A stretch of DNA of 64,000 bases from Ostrinia nubilalis. Its lineage: Eukaryota > Arthropoda > Insecta > Lepidoptera > Crambidae. The translations under genes and the position numbers were made by a program. The stretch is taken from positions 340,001-404,000 of the forward strand of contig NC_087099.1 in assembly GCF_963855985.1 (NCBI RefSeq), written 5' to 3'. Under the pieces are notes generated by a model. It made no database searches and was not told the DNA's origin. It saw only the letters and a list, made by a program, of their open reading frames with translations. Numbering within the stretch: the stretch's first letter is position 1; every line of letters begins with the position of its first letter. Of the stretch, positions 62,116-64,000 are shown piece by piece.

Positions 62116-62131
62116 GGTTATGGGCCCAGTC
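62116..62131 (+). other. copia primer-binding site (initiator Met tRNA)
   Basis: GGTTATGGGCCCAGTC matches the primer-binding site I know from Drosophila copia, which uses an internal fragment of initiator methionine tRNA to start reverse transcription. It lies 146 bp upstream of the ATG. Confidence 0.75.
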
Positions 62132-62276
62132 CCGTATTCTCTGGCGGCAGTTAGTTTTTTACTGTGATATTGTTTTCTGTGTGGACTTAAGATTACAATC
62201 ACGTATAAGTTCGAGAACAATATAAAAAATACCAAAGGACTTAGTGTGTCGTACGTAGTGTTTCGCGGACTCGAAC

Positions 62277-64000
62277 ATGGCGGCAAGTCAGAACTACATG
62301 ATGAACGTGCCGAAACTCAAAGGCCGTGAAAACTACAGTGAATGGTGTTTTGCAGTAGAAAACGTCCTAGTGTTGGAGGGCATGCTGAAGTGCATTAAGC
62401 CGGAGCCAAACCAACCAGATATAGGAGCCGAAGAAGATGCCAGAACGAAGGCCAAGATGATTTTGATGATAGATCCTTCAATCTACGTGCATATAAAGAA
62501 CGTTACTACATCTAAAAGTCTGTGGGATAAGCTAAAGTCATTGTATGATGATTCTGGATTCACGAGAAGAATCAGTTTGCTCAGAAATCTCATTTCGATT
62601 AGACTAGAAAATTGTGACACAATGTCATCTTATGTCACGCAAATTGTGGATACTGGTCAAAAGTTGGCGGGAACTGGTTTTAATATAAGCGACGAGTGGA
62701 TCGGGTCTTTATTACTTGCTGGATTGACCGAGAGATTTTCGCCGATGATAATGGCGATTGAGCATTCTGGCATGTCGATTACAACGGACGCCATTAAATC
62801 CAAACTTTTGGACATGGAATCGGAAAATGGAGAAGTAGATGGCGCCTTTGCTGCATTCCAGAAATACCAACAAAATAAAAAAAATAAATCTATGGTAAGA
62901 GGAAACCATGATGGCGGACACTTGTTAAAGTCAAATGTCAACAAACAAATAAAGTGTTACAAATGTAAAGAAGTTGGACATTATAGGAATCAATGCACAA
63001 AAGCCGATAACATCGAAACAAATACCAGTGAAGATTCACCGAAACAAACTAATGCATTTAGTGCAGTGTTTTTGAATGGCAGTTATAGTAAAAACGACTG
63101 GTACGTTGATTCCGGAGCGAGCGTTCACTTAACAACAAATAAACATTGGGTCCGAAACAAATCGTACGACTGTTTTCCGAAGGAAATAATTGTCGCTAAT
63201 GAAAACAAAGTACCCGTCGTGTGCTCAGGTGACGTGCAGATCAGGACAACCACGAAAGAGTGCGATTATGATGTGTCAGTTGAAGAAGTATTATGTGTTC
63301 CGAGCCTTACAACCAACCTCCTGTCCGTGAGTCGATTGATAAGTAAAGGAAACCGAGTGTCTTTTACAAACAAAGGTTGTGAGATATACAACAGAGCAGG
63401 AACTATGGTGGCTACAGCAACACTTATCAATGGAGTCTACAAACTTAACAAATCAGCTAATTTCACACCTGCTGCAATGGTAACTACTGAGACTTGGCAT
63501 CGAAGGTTAGGACATGTGAATAATACTTACCTGAATAAAATGGAGAGTGCAGTCAATGGTTTGACACTTGACAAGAAGATAGAAATCAGCAAGAATTCCT
63601 GTACAATATGCTGTGAGGGCAAACAGAGTCGACTACCGTTCCCGAGTGAAGGCAACAGGAGTGCTGACCTGCTGAATATAGTACATGCAGACGTGTGTGG
63701 ACCGATGGAGGAAGTCTCTATTGGAGGATCAAGGTATTTCATTCTTTTCATTGATGACTTTAGTAGAATGACCTATATTTACTTCATGAAAAATAAAAGT
63801 GAAGCCTTTCAATGCTTTAAGGACTATAAAGCTAAAGTTGAGAACTACCTTGACAGAAAAATTAAAGTTCTGCGCACTGATAATGGTAAGGAGTTTTGTA
63901 ATAATGAATTTGATCGATTTCTAAAGAATATGGGAATAATTCATCAAAAGACTAACCCGTATACCCCAGAACAAAATGGTTTGTGCGAGAGAATGAACCG
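62277..64000 (+). CDS. copia gag-pol polyprotein, partial (runs off end)
   Basis: An uninterrupted frame of 574 codons continues past the window edge. In order it shows a copia-type Gag region (residues 1 to about 220), a CCHC zinc knuckle CYKCKEVGHYRNQC at 227-240, an aspartic protease with DSGA from D278, an integrase zinc-binding HHCC (H408, H413, C442, C445) and an integrase core with D472, D535 and E571, the last two 35 residues apart as in the family. Reverse transcriptase and RNase H should follow outside the window, as in Ty1/copia elements where integrase precedes reverse transcriptase. The start is the first ATG of this frame, downstream of the tRNA primer site. With no stop or missing key residue it looks young and may be active. 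The polyprotein packages and integrates the element's own cDNA. Confidence 0.93.
   Translation, partial: MAASQNYMMNVPKLKGRENYSEWCFAVENVLVLEGMLKCIKPEPNQPDIGAEEDARTKAKMILMIDPSIYVHIKNVTTSKSLWDKLKSLYDDSGFTRRISLLRNLISIRLENCDTMSSYVTQIVDTGQKLAGTGFNISDEWIGSLLLAGLTERFSPMIMAIEHSGMSITTDAIKSKLLDMESENGEVDGAFAAFQKYQQNKKNKSMVRGNHDGGHLLKSNVNKQIKCYKCKEVGHYRNQCTKADNIETNTSEDSPKQTNAFSAVFLNGSYSKNDWYVDSGASVHLTTNKHWVRNKSYDCFPKEIIVANENKVPVVCSGDVQIRTTTKECDYDVSVEEVLCVPSLTTNLLSVSRLISKGNRVSFTNKGCEIYNRAGTMVATATLINGVYKLNKSANFTPAAMVTTETWHRRLGHVNNTYLNKMESAVNGLTLDKKIEISKNSCTICCEGKQSRLPFPSEGNRSADLLNIVHADVCGPMEEVSIGGSRYFILFIDDFSRMTYIYFMKNKSEAFQCFKDYKAKVENYLDRKIKVLRTDNGKEFCNNEFDRFLKNMGIIHQKTNPYTPEQNGLCERMN

Noticed and set aside
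62657..62944. Minus-strand frames of 95 and 69 residues
   Set aside because: Shadows of the copia gag-pol frame.
1..64000. mir-993 or mir-10, CRISPR arrays, rRNA, bacterial operons
   Set aside because: No mature microRNA string of either family was found by eye on either strand, and nothing prokaryotic is present.

Overview
The window looks like a stretch of a lepidopteran (moth or butterfly) Hox cluster, centred on zerknullt (zen, the insect Hox3 gene). The evidence is a Hox3-class homeodomain in a three-exon gene on the minus strand, within AT-rich DNA full of repeats of the kind common in Lepidoptera: RTE LINE tails, tRNA-derived SINEs, TA-flanked MITEs, a mariner and a copia element. The species cannot be named from this sequence.

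Layout. 1-16.1 kb has no host gene. It holds a LINE 3' end, small MITEs and a 1.39-kb foldback transposon (7.17-12.30 kb) split by a 3.74-kb insertion. 16.34-18.36 kb is zen; its exons join in frame to give a predicted protein of 556 residues, with a TATA-type promoter just upstream and a poly(A) signal just downstream. 18.9-31.9 kb carries a SINE, several MITEs, LINE tails and a dead mariner of full length. 34.5-45.5 kb holds a second foldback element with the same terminal sequence and TA target as the first, a piggyBac-type element sitting in a degenerate coding-like stretch, a perfect 27-bp hairpin and a possible TIR element containing a 147-bp tandem duplication. 45.5-60 kb is mostly unique, AT-rich intergenic DNA with scattered CG-rich patches that could be regulatory, including a duplicated 22-bp motif. 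The window ends inside a copia retrotransposon whose gag-protease-integrase frame is open to the last base.

How it fits together. zen is the only host protein gene I can support. No second homeobox (Shx, pb, Dfd) and no mir-993 or mir-10 was found by eye. The rest is regulatory or neutral intergenic DNA repeatedly invaded by transposons, which is unusual for a Hox cluster. All calls come from reading the sequence; no alignments or database searches were run.
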